Shown here in pieces: positions 10,385-22,850 of a stretch of 64,000 nucleotides of DNA. A program made the translations under genes and the position numbers. Location: contig NC_135718.1 in the NCBI RefSeq assembly GCF_964656455.1, positions 145,310,262 to 145,374,261 of the forward strand, written 5' to 3'. Position 1 is the stretch's first letter; each line of letters opens with the position of its first letter. This DNA comes from Halichoerus grypus. Taxonomy: Eukaryota; Chordata; Mammalia; Carnivora; Phocidae. The notes below the pieces were generated by a model. It was not told the DNA's origin. It ran no database searches and saw only the letters and a program-made list of their open reading frames with translations.

Positions 10385-12330
10385 TGGACTTCTGGAAAAG
10401 ATGGATTAATGAAGGGTGGATTTATCCTTTTGCCTGGAACAAGTAAAACATGGAAAATAATATGTGAAACAATGGCATTCAAAATATTGGATGTCAGACA
10501 ATGAAGGACAGTGAAAACTGAAATGGAAAAACAATGAGATGCATTCTAAGCTGCCCTCAGTTACTGCCTTGAGAAAGTTTCAGGAAGTGGCACAGGCAGG
10601 GGGATCCCAGGCAGAGCCCTACACTCTCCCTGATTGAAGACCTGGAGCTAGAATTTCAGGGATGCCAAGAGAGCTACAGCTCGCAATGCAGAATACAGGA
10701 CAGGAGAGACACTCCAGGGAGAGAGAACTCCAGAGATCTGCAGAGACTGTGTCCAGATTATTCAGCTAAATACTGGTTATCACAAGAATATAAATTAATT
10801 ACTCATGGCTGGGCAAAGAACCACCCTAAAAGATTAGAAGAAACAGTGCCCAGGGTTCAAAAAGGCTGGAAATATTATCCATCCACAATAAACACAGTGG
10901 AAAACCTTATACTTTAGGGAGAATTGGTTAGACTTCTAAAGACAGTCACACCTCAGTAGTGGGAAAAATTGACCTCAGGCTGAAATTCAGCTTTGATCCA
11001 ACCTGACAAAGCTTAAAAGGAAAACCCAAAAGGATCAGACTGTTTTCAGGTGATTTAAGCATGTGCCAGAACAAAATTCTCAATATCCATAAGAATACAA
11101 AAATATACTGAACACGACAAAATAAAAACCAAAATATTTCATATCCAAAAAAAAATTACCAGGCATGCAAAGAAGCAAGAAAATACTAGCAATGATGAAT
11201 AAAAAATTCAATAAGTTAAAACTGATGCAGAAATGTTACAGGTGATTGAATTAGAAGACAGGAACATTGAACAGTTGTTGTAATTGATTCCATATGTTCA
11301 GGAAGCTAGAAAAAGATTGAACATGCTATGTAGAGATATGGAATACATACAAAAGACCCAAACAGAACTTCTAGAGACAAAAACTATAATGTCTGAGAGG
11401 AAAGACACACTGGATGGAATAACATCAGATTAGGTGTTGCAACAAAGATTAGTGAACCTGAAGACATAGGAATAATAACTTTGCAAAATTTAAATACACA
11501 GAGAAAAAAATGTTGAAAAAATTTTAACATAGCATCAGTAATCTGATGCAACATTATTAATTTAATTAATTGATTTCAGTTTTAAGCAACCAAACATATA
11601 TGTAATTGATGCCTAAAAAGGATATGGTGGAGAGAGACATTTAAAGAATAACAGACAAAACTTTTCTAAATTTGATGAAAACTGCAAACCACAAATCCAA
11701 AAAGCTCAATAAATCCTAAGCATAGGAAATATGAAGAAAAGTACACTAGGAAAATCAAAATTAAATTACTTACAGCCAGTGATTAAGTGTAAAACTCAAA
11801 AGCAGCCAGAGAAAGAGATACATTATGAATAGAAGTACAAATATAAGAATGACAGCAGATTTTTGTCAGAGATAATGCAAGCAAAAAGAGCAGAGCAACA
11901 TTTTTAGTGTTAAAAGAAAAAAAAACTGTTAAACTAGGACATGTTACCAAACAAAAATATATTTGAAAAATGAAGGTGAAGTATCAACTTTTACAAGGAT
12001 AGAAAAGCTGAAAGAATCAACCATCAACTGCCTGGCACTGCAAGAAATATTAAAGGAAGTCCATCAGATAGAAGGAAAATGATACGAGGGGAAAACCTAG
12101 AACTACATAAAGAAATTAAGAACATCAAAAATGGTAACTACTTGGGTAAATATAAACATTTTTTTCTTGTTATTTAAATCTCTTCAAAAGATAATCAAAT
12201 GCTTAAAAGAAAGTCATAACATATGTAAGAGTGGATTGTGTGACAATAACTCAAAGGCTGGAAGTAAAGGAATGAAACTATACTATTTATTAGTATACAT
12301 CAGGCTTTTGTAGAAATTAACAAGCTATTT
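10385..12330 (+). mobile_element. Ancient L1, 5' UTR and ORF1-like part
   Basis: The region follows the known order of an old mammalian L1 (L1M/HAL1 type): a leader, then AAAAATTACCAGGCATGCAAAGAAG, GTTCAGGAAGCTAGAAAAAG, AACTTCTAGAGACAAAAACTATAATG, GATGAAAACTGCAAACC, AAAGCAGCCAGAGAAAGAGA, and GCTGAAAGAATCAACC. All frames are broken by stops, so no ORF1 protein survives. It is A-rich on this strand, as L1 sense strands are. Confidence 0.8.
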
Positions 12331-12332
12331 TT

Positions 12333-12660
12333 TTGTTTGTTTGTTTTTGTTTTTGTTTTTTAATTTTTTATTGTTATGTTAATCCCCATACATTACATCA
12401 TTAGTTTTAGATATTGTGTTCCATGATTCATTGTTTGTGCATAACACCCAGTGCTCCATGCAGAACGTGCCCTCCTCAATACCCATCACCAGGCTAACCC
12501 ATCCTCCCACCCCCCTCCCCTCTAGAACCCTCAGTTTGTTTTTCAGAGTCCATCGTCTCTCATGGTTCTTCTCCCCCTCCGATTTCCCCCCCTTCATTCT
12601 TCCCCTCCTGCTACATTCTTCTTCTTCTTTTTTTCTTTCTTAACATATATTGCATTATTT
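12333..12660 (-). mobile_element. Young carnivore L1 3' fragment, antisense
   Basis: A T-rich tail (the antisense poly(A)) leads into AATCCCCATACATTACATCA, ATTGTTTGTGCATAACACCC and CCACCCCCCTCCCC, the 3' UTR of a carnivore L1. The target duplication TTAACAAGCTATTTTT at about 12317-12332 is repeated at 12661-12676. The fragment is 5'-truncated to about 330 bp and nested in the ancient L1. Open frames inside are 3' UTR shadows. Confidence 0.92.
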
Positions 12661-12676
12661 TTAACAAGCTATTTTT

Positions 12677-13212
12677 AAGATGTATATGAGAACACAGAAA
12701 ACCTGGAATTGATAAAACTACTTGGAAACAGAAAAACAAAGTTAGAGGACTAATATTACCAAATGTCATGATCTATTACAGAACTACAGAAATCAAGACA
12801 ATACGGTAATGACGACAATATAGATCAATACAATGAGTAGAGTCAAGAAATAGACCCACATATTGATAGTCAATTAATTTTTGATATAGTTGCCCAAGGG
12901 AGTCCTATGGAGAAAAAGTAGTCTTGTCAACAAATAGTGCTAAAAAACTTGGATATCCACATGCATAAATAGGAACTTCAGTCCATAGCATGGTTCACAA
13001 AAAGTGAACCCCAAAAGACAGTAAACTTAAATGCAAAAAAACCTAAAGCTATAAAACTTTTAGAAGAAAATAAAGAAATAAATCTTTGTGGCTTTAGATT
13101 AAGAAAATTTTCTTAAATATATCACTGAAGGCATAATCCACAAAAGACAAAATAATGATAAAACTAAGGACATTTGCTCTTTAAAAGATACTGTTAAGAG
13201 ACAAGCCACACC
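12677..13212 (+). mobile_element. Ancient L1 ORF2 C-terminal half
   Basis: Homology to the L1 ORF2 segment beyond the reverse transcriptase is visible: AGAAATAGACCCACATATTGATAGTCAATTAATTTTTGA, AAACTTGGATATCCACATGC, CTATAAAACTTTTAGAAGAAAATA, and GATACTGTTAAGAGACAAGCCAC. Several stops break it. It continues at 13809. Confidence 0.82.
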
Positions 13213-13808
13213 TTTCAATAGATGCAGAAAAATCATTTGACAGGGGCGCCTGGGTGGCTCAGATGGTTAAGTGTCTGCCTTCGGCTCAGGTCATGATCTC
13301 AGGGTCTTGGGATCGAGCCCCGCGTCGGGCTCCCTACTCAGCTGGAAGCCTGCTTCTCTCTCTCCCTCTACTACTCCTCCCTGCTTGTACTCTTTCACTC
13401 TCTCTGTCAAATAAATAAATAAAATCTTAAAAAAAAAAAGAAAAAGAAAAATCATTTGACAAAGTACAACATCCATTCATAATCCAAACCCTCAACAAAG
13501 TAAGTTTGGAGGGAACATCCCTCAACATAATAAAGGCTATATATGGAAAACCCACAGCTAATATCATTCTCAATGGGGAAAAAACTGAGAGATTTTCCTC
13601 TATTGCCAGGAACAAGCCAGGGATGTCTACTCTCACCACTGTTATTTAACATAGTATTGGAAGTCCTAGCCACAGCAATCAGACAACAAAAAGAAATAAA
13701 AGGCATCTAAACTGGCAAGGAAGAAGTCAAACTTTCACTATTTGCAGATGATATGATACTCTCTACAGAAAACCCAAAAGACTCCACCCAAAATTGCTAG
13801 AACTGATT
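13213..13808 (+). pseudogene. L1 ORF2 reverse-transcriptase segment, out of order
   Basis: Apart from the Can-SINE inside it, this is L1 reverse transcriptase. It contains TTCAATAGATGCAGAAAAA, a frame reading LFADDM with the catalytic FADD at 13741-13752, and a stretch before it with an in-frame TAA at 13708-13710. In a normal L1 this domain lies upstream of the sequence at 12677-13212, yet here it sits downstream of that sequence and upstream of its continuation. It has no poly(A) end. It is inactive. Confidence 0.78.
13243..13444 (+). mobile_element. Can-SINE
   Basis: This is a full-length sense copy: head GGGGCGCCTGGGTGGCTCAG, GTCATGATCTCAGGGTC, a pyrimidine-rich middle, and AAATAAATAAATAAAATC with poly(A). 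The perfect 17-bp target duplication AGAAAAATCATTTGACA is at 13226-13242 and 13445-13461. Confidence 0.97.
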
Positions 13809-14310
13809 TGAACCAACATTTCACCAGAAAAAACATACAGCTGGAAAATAACCATGTGAAAAGATACTCAACATTATTAGCCATTGGAGAAATGCACAGT
13901 GAGATGCTGCTTCACACCTGTTAGATTGTCTAAAATTGGCAAGGATGCAAAGGAACTGGAACTCTCACACACTGCTTGTGGAAAGGTAAATGATACAATT
14001 ACTTTGTAAAACAGTCTTCTTCTTCAAAGGTTAAATATGCATTGTACACATGGTACAAATATTCCACTCCTAGGTATTCACCTAAGTTATATTCATATAA
14101 GAGTTATACACAAACATTTATAGCAGCTTTATTTGAAATAACTCCAAACTGGAAAACCCAGTGAGGGTGATCGATGTGTTCATTATCTAGATCATGGATG
14201 GTTTCACGAGTGTAACCATATGTGAAAGCTTAATAAATTGTGAACTTTAAACATGTGCAGTTTATTGTATATCAGTTATAACTCCACAAAACTGTTAAAC
14301 ATAATTATTC
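13809..14310 (+). mobile_element. Ancient L1 ORF2 end and 3' UTR
   Basis: AACATTTCACCAGAAAAAAC, GAAAAGATACTCAACATTATTAGCC, AACTGGAACTCTCACACACTGC, ACAAACATTTATAGCAGC and the ATATCAGTTATAACTCC end correspond to the last third of an old L1, continuing 12677-13212. Confidence 0.82.
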
Positions 14311-14494
14311 CTATGACTTACCTCAGATAATTTACTGGGCTTGGGAAACTTAATTCGGGCCATTCTGGACAAGCATCACCTTAATGGCTATCATTGGAGC
14401 TACTTTTCAACTCAGGTCATATAAAAAACTAGGCATGATATTCAAAAAGTATAGCCACTCATCTCAGGGTACTTGAAGTAGAGCCAAGAGACCA

Positions 14495-15275
14495 TGAATG
14501 CATTGATACATTCAAGCTGCGCCATTTACCAGGTGCTGGGAGTAGAAAAATGAATAAGAAACGGTCTTTGAAGTCCATAACTGATTATTACAATAGACAT
14601 ATCTATGTATCTATGTATTATATCTATATATCTATATGCATATACAATAAATATATACAAAGAGTCATTATGGAGTACATCAGAAATATGCTTTGGCCAG
14701 CCATGGCAGCTCAGGGAAGTCAGAGTATGGTGAAATCTAGCTGAGAATTAATGGGGTCACAACTCTGGAGAAATTAGAGGAGTATTACCTGCAAAGGGAA
14801 CAATCTGTATAAAGAATCAGAGGCAAGACTAAGAATGAAATGGGGGGAAGTAGAAGAGATGGGTAGGACGGGGGGTTAGAGAATTGGGAGTAGGAGTGTG
14901 TAAAAGGGGCTCAGAACAGGAAAGGCTCCTTGCCATCCTAAGGATTTTGAGTGGTGGAATGCCACTGAAGGGTTTTTATTCAGAGAGTAACATGTGTGAG
15001 ATGTTGTAAGGGAAAAAAAAAATCACTCTGCAGTGGGTAGAACTGAAGGCAGGACTAGGTGTAGGAAGCTCGGGTAGGAGAGTGAAATATTCAAATTAAA
15101 AGAGGAAGGGAGCCTGAACCAAGACAGTGAAAGTGGGATTTAAGATATGAATAATTGGGGAAAATGTCCTTGGTTTCTGTTGTCAGAAACTGAGTCAAGG
15201 ACTACAAGAAGAGAGTAGTTTATGGAAAAGATGTCAAGTTCAGTTCTGAACACCTCCATGTGCCCGTGGAGCTCC
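14495..15275 (-). repeat. Long L2 copy, antisense
   Basis: The order matches reverse-complement L2: CCATTTACCAGGTGCTGGGAG, GGCTCCTTGCCATCCTAAGGATTTTGAG, GTTTTTATTCAGAGAGTAACATG, ATCACTCTGCAGTGGGTAG, GACTACAAGAAGAGAG and GTTCAGTTCTGAACACC. A TATC/TATG-type microsatellite interrupts it at 14594-14660. Confidence 0.68.
14594..14660. repeat. Imperfect (TATC)n/(TA)n microsatellite
   Basis: Irregular TATCTATG and TATATC units. Confidence 0.8.
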
Positions 15276-15499
15276 AAAAAGATTTGTGACACCGGGAATG
15301 GGCTTTACCTGTATCTATACTTTTTTTTTTTTTTCAAAAATAAAAGCTCAATGCAAATAAAGCTAAACGTTGTTGCTTGTTAATCTGGGCCAGTAATACA
15401 TATAACATGCTTTACTTATTTTCTTTAGTTTGCTGTAAATTTGAAACATTTTAAAAGTAAAAAAAAAAAAAAAAAACACAAACATATGCAATACATAGT
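15276..15499. other. Poly(T) and poly(A) runs
   Basis: A T run lies at about 15320-15334 and an A run at about 15461-15476, facing each other around 125 bp of AT-rich DNA. I see no clear element between them. Confidence 0.5.
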
Positions 15500-16561
15500 A
15501 GGGTAAACTCCAAGGCCCTCTGCTGTAATTTAACTGAAAACTGGACAAATTAGTAAGCTAACCTTTTAAAGTACTACCTGAACTCACAAAAAAAGCAAGG
15601 GAAATTTTCAGGCCTCACTCAGAATTTTTAAAGAAATTCACACTAGGTTCCTGGGATCTGAAATCTAATCCCAGGGTCCAATAGAAAATGAATGTAAGAC
15701 CCCTCTTCATTTTTAGGGACCCTCAGGAGAGACTAAAGAGTTTGGCAGATGCAGAGTCAAATGGTTTCTGGAAGAAATTAACCCAACTTAAGCCCTCAGT
15801 ATTCGTACAGATAAAATTCAATAAAACAAGAGCTCATACACACACAAAAGGCAATAACACAACAGATTTAGATCCCCAAGTCCTTCATACATTGGAATTA
15901 CCAGGTAAAGAATATTTATGCATAAAATGTTAAATAACAAAAGATACTGAATTTTGAAAAATGAGTGAGGAAAAAAAGTCTATCAAAAACAACCTTGTAG
16001 ACTCTAACAAGAACATTCATAAAAGAACACTTCTATAGAAAGAAAAATAACTTTATTGAAATGTAGAACTCAATAATGAGGTAAAGAACATACTAGGTAC
16101 AGTTGAAAAGAGGGTTGGTGAGCCAGGAAACAGAGCTGAGGAAATTAAACAAGGCAGAGAGGTCGAATGAGAGAGAAAATGTGAAAGAGAAATAAGAACT
16201 ATGGAGGATAGAGTGAGAAGGTCTCGCACATATCTAGTCCAAAGCAGAGAAAGCAAAGACTCAAGGAGATGGTGACAGAATTCTCCCAAACTGGCCAAAC
16301 ACATGAATGAGAAGAATGAATGGACATTGTGTGACCAGCTGGAAAAATAAAAAGAAAAGGACCAATCACATGGTAGGGAGACTATAGGACACTGAAGACA
16401 AAAAGACACATAGATCTTTACCTCCCACAAAAATGACAGGTAGCCCAATAGTGACATATTAAAAGCAATAATAGAAGCCAAATAATCCACTGTGTTGAGA
16501 GAAAAGTACGGTCTATTAGAATTACCTGAGCAAGATGGTCTTTTAAGAATGAGGTATTTTA

Positions 16562-16778
16562 GGGGCACCTGGGGGACTCAGTCAGTTAAGCGTCCGACTT
16601 TTGGTCAGGTCATGATCTCAGGGTCATGAGATCAGAGTCCCACATTGGGCTCTGCACTCAGAGGGGAGTCTGCTTGGGATTCTCTCCCTCCCATTCCCTC
16701 TACCCCTCCCTCTGCTCACACCTGCTTTCTCTCTCTCTCTCTCTCTCAAATAAATAAATAAATCTTAAAAAAAAAAAG
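16562..16778 (+). mobile_element. Can-SINE, older variant
   Basis: The head GGGGCACCTGGGGGACTCAG is followed by GTCCGACTTTTGGTCAGG, TTGGGCTCTGCACTCAGAG, a (TC)n box and AAATAAATAAATAAATC with poly(A). The flanks AGAATGAGGTA and AGAATGAAGTA form a diverged target duplication. The wording GACTTTTGGTCAGG marks a subfamily different from most copies here. Confidence 0.92.
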
Positions 16779-18315
16779 AGAATGAAGTAGTTCCACGTAT
16801 TAAACACTTAGAAAATATCAATTAAATGAATGTGTATAGACTATAACTGATAAAAAAGAAATTGGTCCCAGAAGAAATAGTGAGCAAAGGACTAGCAAAT
16901 GTATAGAAATATAAAGAGGCAATACCCATAGGAAATGAAGGAGCAATCATGTCTCATCTATGGGTTATTATTATTATTATTTTTTTAATGCCAGAACTAA
17001 AGACTTGGACTTGAATTGTTTGAATGTCAAGAGGGAGTGGCTGGAGTTGAAGTGTTCTGAGGCATTCATGTTGTCAGAAAGAGGAAATGTTTTCATTAGC
17101 TTTAGATTTTTAAAAATGAGAATGCCTAATAAAACTTCAAGTAATAGAAGCAAAAGTACAGATAGTAAAATGTAGCAATTAATTATAGCAAATAAAGAGA
17201 GAAAAAGAACAAACTGTTTTGAAATGCTGAGTAATTAGAGTAGATGGGCACCCACATGTTACAATATGATAAATCATCATAAATTGAATATGATGCAAGT
17301 CAAACATAATTTAATATAAAAACGGGGATGAAAAGAGTTATTTAGTAAAATTCCCACAAAATAAGGAATAGGCAAGTATGCCCATTATATCTACTGCAAT
17401 TTAACACTACTCTGGAATTATTACACAATGCAATTAAACAAGATAAAACACTTAGGAGCATAAGAATAAGAAAAGAAGAAATAAAACTACCTCTATTTAG
17501 AGCTACCAGGATAATATACATGAGAAACCCCAGAGAATCAATGATTGGATTAACTCAACAATAAAATAATCCAACAAAGCAGCAGGATATAAAATTAACA
17601 CACAAAGATCAATGGTATTCACATATACAAACAATAACCAACAGATAAGGAAAAGTCCATTTACAATAGCAATGAAAAATTTTAAAACAGTAAAATAAAC
17701 TTAACAGGAAATATTTAAAATCTATATATGAAAAACTGTAATTCCCTCCTGAAGGACACAAAGTAGCCAATAGTAAAGACATCCCTTGTATGTTAGTAAA
17801 GCTTGGCATCGTCAGGATATTAGTTTTTATTAAGTTAGTTTACAAATTTAACGTGATCCAATAAAATACCTATGAGACTTTGTCATAGAAGTTGATAAGC
17901 TGGTATCATAGTCCATATGGAAAAATCAACACACAAGAATATCCAGGGAAACATGGCAAAGGAAGAGAAGAGACTATTCCCACCAGATATTAGTAGACAG
18001 ACAATAGAATAGGATCAAAGTTCAGAAATGGACCCAACCACATATTGAAATCTGATATATTGTAAAGGTGGTATTTCAGTCACTGGAGCAAAGAGTCTTT
18101 TTAATAAGTAATGAAAAAGATAAAATACACACATGCCATATCACACATCAACATAAAGTCCAAATGGATCAAAGGTGTAAATATAAACAGTAGAAGTACG
18201 TAAGGACTACGGAAAAAAAAAAAAAGTGGTGAAATCCTCCTTGATCTGTATTCAATAAAAGGAAATAATAAGTTGATACATTTGTCTACATATAAATTTT
18301 TAAAAAGAACTTTGG

Positions 18316-18489
18316 GGGCGCCTGGGTGGCTCAGTCAGTTAAGCGTCTGCCTTCAGCTCAGGTCGTGATCCCAGGGTCCTGGGATCGAGCCCCATATCGG
18401 GCTCCCTGCTCAGTGGGAAGTCTGCTTCTCCCTCTCCCTCTGTGTGCTTGCCCTCGCTCTCTCTCTCAAATAAACAAATCTTTAAAAAA
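18316..18489 (+). mobile_element. Can-SINE
   Basis: This is a sense copy with the full head, GTCGTGATCCCAGGGTCC, the pyrimidine box and AAATAAACAAATC with poly(A). The target duplication AAAAAGAACTTTGG is at 18302-18315 and about 18491-18504. Confidence 0.96.
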
Positions 18490-19346
18490 AAAAAAGAACT
18501 TTGGATAGCAAAAACCATGAGCAAAGGGAAAAAAGAAATGACGAACTGGGAGAAAATATTTGCAACATATATCATGGGGAAAGGGCTGATATCATTAAGG
18601 AACAAATGATTTTTTAATTGAGGAAGAAAAGGTTAGAAACCTTACAGACAAATGGGCAAAGACCCAAAGTGACACTTCACAAAGCCAGCTACAAAAATGG
18701 CCCTTCATCAAATGAAACAAGCCGTCTTACACCCAGCTGATGGGAATACACAATGATAGCATCCTTGCGGGGGATGGAACTTGGCAGGACCTAACAAAAC
18801 TGCATGTGCATTTATTCTGTGGCCCAGCATCTCGTGACAGGAATCTAACCCAAAGATAACTTACAACAGTATGAAAATGCATTTGCACAATGTTACTCCC
18901 TGCAGCTTAATTTGTAATGGCAAAATTTTGGAAAGAATGTAAATAAATGTCCAGGCTGGGAAATGGGTTGAATAAACTATGGCGTACACACGCAAAGAAG
19001 GAAGTGCTGTGCAGCCGTATAACAGAATGAGGGAGAGCTCTTTACGCTGATGCAGGATGATTCCAGGAGAGGTTTTTAAGTGAAGAAAGCAAAACTGCAA
19101 AATATCACATACAGTATGCTGTGTTTCAGTGAGAAAGAGGAGCAGTAGTAAAAAGTGCATGTATCTGCTTATTTTCACAAAAAGAATTGTGTGAAAGAAA
19201 AACCAGAAGAGAATAAAGCTGGTCACTTACAAGAGGTGAGTGTGGTATGGGATGAAAAGGATGTAAGGCCAAGAGACATTTCCTTAAGTCTATCTTCTTG
19301 ATTAGGGTTGACTTTCAGAAGCATGCTAATGATCCATATATTTTAT

Positions 19347-19547
19347 TCGTTTTTCTTAGGACTTTATGCATTTATTTATTTGAGAGAGCGAGCGCACGAG
19401 CAGGGGGAGGAGCAGAGGAAGAGGGACAAGTGGACTCATGCTGAACACTGAGCCCCGACTTGGGGCTCGATCTCACGACCCTGAGATCACAACGTGAGCG
19501 GAAACCAAGAGTCAGAGGCCCAACCAACTGAGCCACCCAGGTGCCCC
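19347..19547 (-). mobile_element. Can-SINE
   Basis: This antisense copy runs from TTATGCATTTATTTATTTGAGAG to a head reading GAGCCACCCAGGTGCCCCC. The approximate flanking repeats are CATATATTTTA and CACATATTTTA. Confidence 0.92.
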
Positions 19548-19559
19548 CCACATATTTTA

Positions 19560-20780
19560 AAAAATAAAATTAAATCAACGAGGAAGGGAGAAAAGAAATT
19601 AAAACTAAAGCAAGTTGAAAAAAGAGTACTCAAATGAGTACTGTGCCTCATGGAAGGACAAATCTATGGAAGATAAACTAATCCAAGTAACCTATTGACA
19701 CAGTGTTTGACTGTGGGGTGGGTGTTAACTGAAAAATCCTGAGCTACTTTTAGCAAATCTGTTTTTTATAGTGGTAGGGGCAAGGCAACTCAGAAATCAC
19801 TGAAAGTGTATTAATAGGATTGAGCAAGAATAAATACATCAAAGCTATTGGGATTCAGGATGGTCTAGCCTTTGACAGATTTTCCAGAATTGGCAAAGCT
19901 GCTTCAGGCCCTGAACACCCTACTCCCAGCATCTTTTTTCATTTCTCAAGAAGCTCCTCTTAGGGGAAAGCTAGGGGAAGAAAAACAAAAGAGAAGAACC
20001 CTTCTGATGCTAAGGCAGGGTGCGTGCTGTCAGCACATGCTTCCGATGTCTTCACCCATGGCCCCCAGGACCCCCTCTTCCTTCCTTGCTACATCAAGAA
20101 TGTTTCCTCGCATAATTGAGGGCACTAATGCTATGGTGAGGAGGATAGGCTGTCAGCCGGTCTGTCTGAGTTTTTACCAGGCTCTACCACTGATGGGCTG
20201 GAACCAGTTAGAGTATAAATACTGCAACGTGAGGACTGCATGAGTTAATACTACAAAGCACAAATCCCAAAAAAGTCATAAAAGTTGAATCCATTTACTT
20301 ATTGTTTTAAATCTCCTTAACACAGCCCTTTAAATGGAGCAATTTTAGTCTCCTCTCCCATAGCTGTATTCTGCAATGTACCTGTGTATTAGTCTCTTTT
20401 ATCCAATCCTTTCTGTTTCCCTCACTATCCCTTAAGCTGACTGGGCCATATTCCTGGTAAACAGTCACTGACCCCCGGACGTGTATCCATGCACGCACAC
20501 ATACCCACACATGTGCGTGCACACCAACTAGACTCTGCAAAAACCCTGCACAAAGTGAAGCCTTTTCCAGGTCATTCAGGAAGGGGCTCTCTCTAGCCGG
20601 AGAACACAGGGCTATAGGCAGAGGGAGCAATGGATTTCAGAAGCCCAGAAGACCCTTCTGGCTCCAAACATCTATCTGATGCCCTAAGACCCTAGTATGC
20701 TAAATGCTTTCTTGAGGAGCCTGTTATTTAATTGAGGTAAGGCAGGGACACTTTAGGAGAGACCGGGGTCTTTGCTACTT
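19560..20780. other. Unique sequence, no gene called
   Basis: The largest open frames are 19872-20243 plus (123 codons) and 20307-20630 minus (107 codons). Neither has a recognisable motif, strong start context or splice structure, and lengths like these occur by chance. A CA-rich patch lies at about 20485-20525. Confidence 0.45.
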
Positions 20781-20784
20781 CAAA

Positions 20785-20970
20785 CTGTTTAGGTTCCAAC
20801 CGTAGCTCTGCCCTACCTCCTGGCGGTCCCTTCACCTCTCTCTGCCTTAGTCTCATCACCCATAAAAGATAGGGCCTGTGTCAGAGACTCAACACAGGTA
20901 TACATGTCAAGTGCTTAGAATGAGCATGTAATGAGTCCAAGTTAGTATCACCTATTATTAGTATTATTTT
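20785..20970 (+). repeat. MIR
   Basis: TTTAGGTTCCAACCGTAGCTCTGCC, CCTCTCTCTGCCTTAGTCTCATCACCC, GTCAAGTGCTTAGAATGAGC and a tail of CTATTATTAGTATTATT give the complete MIR order. Confidence 0.78.
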
Positions 20971-20974
20971 CTCT

Positions 20975-21540
20975 ATGTACATTCAACAAATATAGTTAGG
21001 CAACTGCATTATGCTAAACGCTATGCTAGGGCCCTGGGAATATGGTGGTGAATAAAACAAATAGTTGGTAGGTTATTGGAGGAAATCGGCAATAAAGAGA
21101 TTTTAACAGGAACAAATTGTCATGTGTACATGAATGGAAAAGAAGCAGTCAGAGGGAGGATAAGGATGCTGGTGAATGTGTGGGTCCCAGCAAAAGGGCT
21201 TGGCTTTGACCATCAAAAAAGTCTTCTCTGAGGATGAGGCATTTGACCTGGGGCCTGAATGAGGCAAAGAAGCCAGTTATGGAAGAGAAAGAAGAAGAGC
21301 CCTCCAGATCCAGGGCGTAGATCTGTGCCAGGTTCCCCGGAGTGGACAATGGCTGCCCAGTGGGGCCCGACTTCATGGGTGAGTGTGTGAGTAGCCTGTA
21401 ATGCAGGCAGGGGTCAGATCATGCAGGGTCTAGCAGAGCATGGGTAGGAATTCAAATGTGATTTTACAAGTCCTGTGAAGTTATTGAAGATTTTTAGGCA
21501 AGACAGTAACATGACTGCCATATGAGAGTGGATTGGTCCA
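20975..21540 (-). repeat. L2 copy, antisense
   Basis: ACATTCAACAAATATAG, GGGAATATGGTGGTGAATAAAAC, TCTCTGAGGATGAGGCATTTGACC, AGGGGTCAGATCATGCAGGG, and GCAAGACAGTAACATGAC follow reverse-complement L2 for over 500 bp. Confidence 0.75.
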
Positions 21541-22384
21541 AGGGCAAATCAGAATACAGGCTGACCCAAACCGTCTCAGGGGATTTGGCTGCTACATCCT
21601 CTGAATTGCACAGACCACCCAGGCGGTGGTCTGCTGGGTCACACAAGCAAAATGCATCCCTCTGTGTTTCAGGGAACCAGCCCAAAGCCTTATGTACTTT
21701 TTGGGCTTGGATCACTAATGATCCACTGGGGCTGGGAGGGATAGCATGTTCTGGCTTTTGGATAATGTCTTACATCTTGCAACATGTGGCTTTGATCTAT
21801 TTGAGTGGGATCCTCAGTCTGTTTAGCTGACATCATTATTAGACTCTCTCTGGCACTCAAGAGATAAATTATGTCCCTTCAAATTTTTTCTTTCAATTCT
21901 ACAATTAGCTTGTCTTAATATTTTACTATTATTTAAAAGATCTGCTCTTCTTTTCCATAAGTGGACATTTGAAGAAATAATCCCAAATTCAAAATCCTTT
22001 CCATATTGAGATTATCTATATGCTCAATTTTTTTGGCTGAATTGCTGTGGCTTTTTGTTTGCTTGCCATTGAACAAATAATGTTTCAGTAGCTGGATCTA
22101 CATGGTTCTGTTAGTTTGACTGTTTTTTTTCCAGTTTTTATTCAGGTCTATCAGGTGTTACATAGATAGTTTTTAATACTTGTCAATCCCTGTTCTGTCT
22201 CTAAATGGCTGTATGAATTTGGACCTCAGAGACTGTCAGCTCTTCCAACTGTGGCCATTTCAGTTCTCATGTCCCATGGCTTTGGATGGTATTGAGTATA
22301 CTGGAGGACATAGAATGGCTTCCTTTTAGTTATGATTTTATCAAATTATGCCTCTTGGGTTCTCTGAGAGCCAGAGACATGTAT
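21541..22384. other. No gene or clear repeat
   Basis: The open frame at 21522-21830 (102 codons) and its antisense partner carry no recognised domain. The 3' part is T-rich and AT-rich. Confidence 0.45.
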
Positions 22385-22850
22385 GAGAATTATAAAGCAG
22401 CATTACTTACTATAGTTCCAAACTGAAAACAATCCAGATATCCACTAACAGTAAAATGGAGAAATTATTCAGATATAAAGCAGCAATAAAAATGAGTAAG
22501 CCACTGATACATGCAACATGAATGGATATATGGATGCCATAAATGGATGCATTGTAAGGCGGACACAAGGAGTACATACAGTGGTAGGATTTTATTCATA
22601 AAACACAGAAATGGGGGAAAATTTATAGTGTTAAAGGTCAGAATAACTGTCAGTTTTGAGAGAAAAATTAAAGCAGTGACAAAGAGGTACCATACTGTTT
22701 CTGCAGCATTGGTAATTCTATCTTGATGCAGGTTGTGTTCACTTTGTGAAATTTCATCTAGCTGCACACTCATGATTTCACGCTTTGCTGTGTGTATATT
22801 TTACTTTAATGAAAAGTGTGTATTAAGCAAAATAAAATTAAGCACATATA
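22385..22850 (+). mobile_element. Old L1 3' end
   Basis: GAATTATAAAGCAGCATTAC, CAATCCAGATATCCACTAACAG, GATACATGCAACATGAATGG and an A-rich terminus follow the L1 3' end. Confidence 0.72.

Larger units (their letters stand above)
15500..19345 (+). mobile_element. Ancient L1, ORF1 through 3' end, interrupted
   Basis: The stretch at about 15960-16560 is ORF1-like: AACAGAGCTGAGGAAATTAAAC, ATGGAGGATAGAGTGAGAAGGTC. At about 17400-18300 it is reverse-transcriptase and later ORF2-like: GAAATAAAACTACCTC, GATATAAAATTAACACACAAAGATCAATGG, AGAAATGGACCCAACC. Beyond the SINE come GGGAGAAAATATTTGCAAC and ACAAATGGGCAAAG, then the L1 end. All frames are broken. The long antisense open frame at 16053-16568 (171 codons) is a shadow of the ORF1 part. 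A (TTA)n run lies at 16963-16980. The region at 16800-17330 is less certain. Confidence 0.72.

Noticed and set aside
16053..16568. 171-codon antisense open frame, rich in Ser, Phe and Leu
   Set aside because: It is the complement of old L1 ORF1-like sequence, which is purine-rich in sense. The low-complexity Ser/Leu/Phe composition is a by-product.
19625..19642. Palindrome AGTACTCA-AA-TGAGTACT
   Set aside because: Eight-base arms are expected about once by chance in a window of this size.
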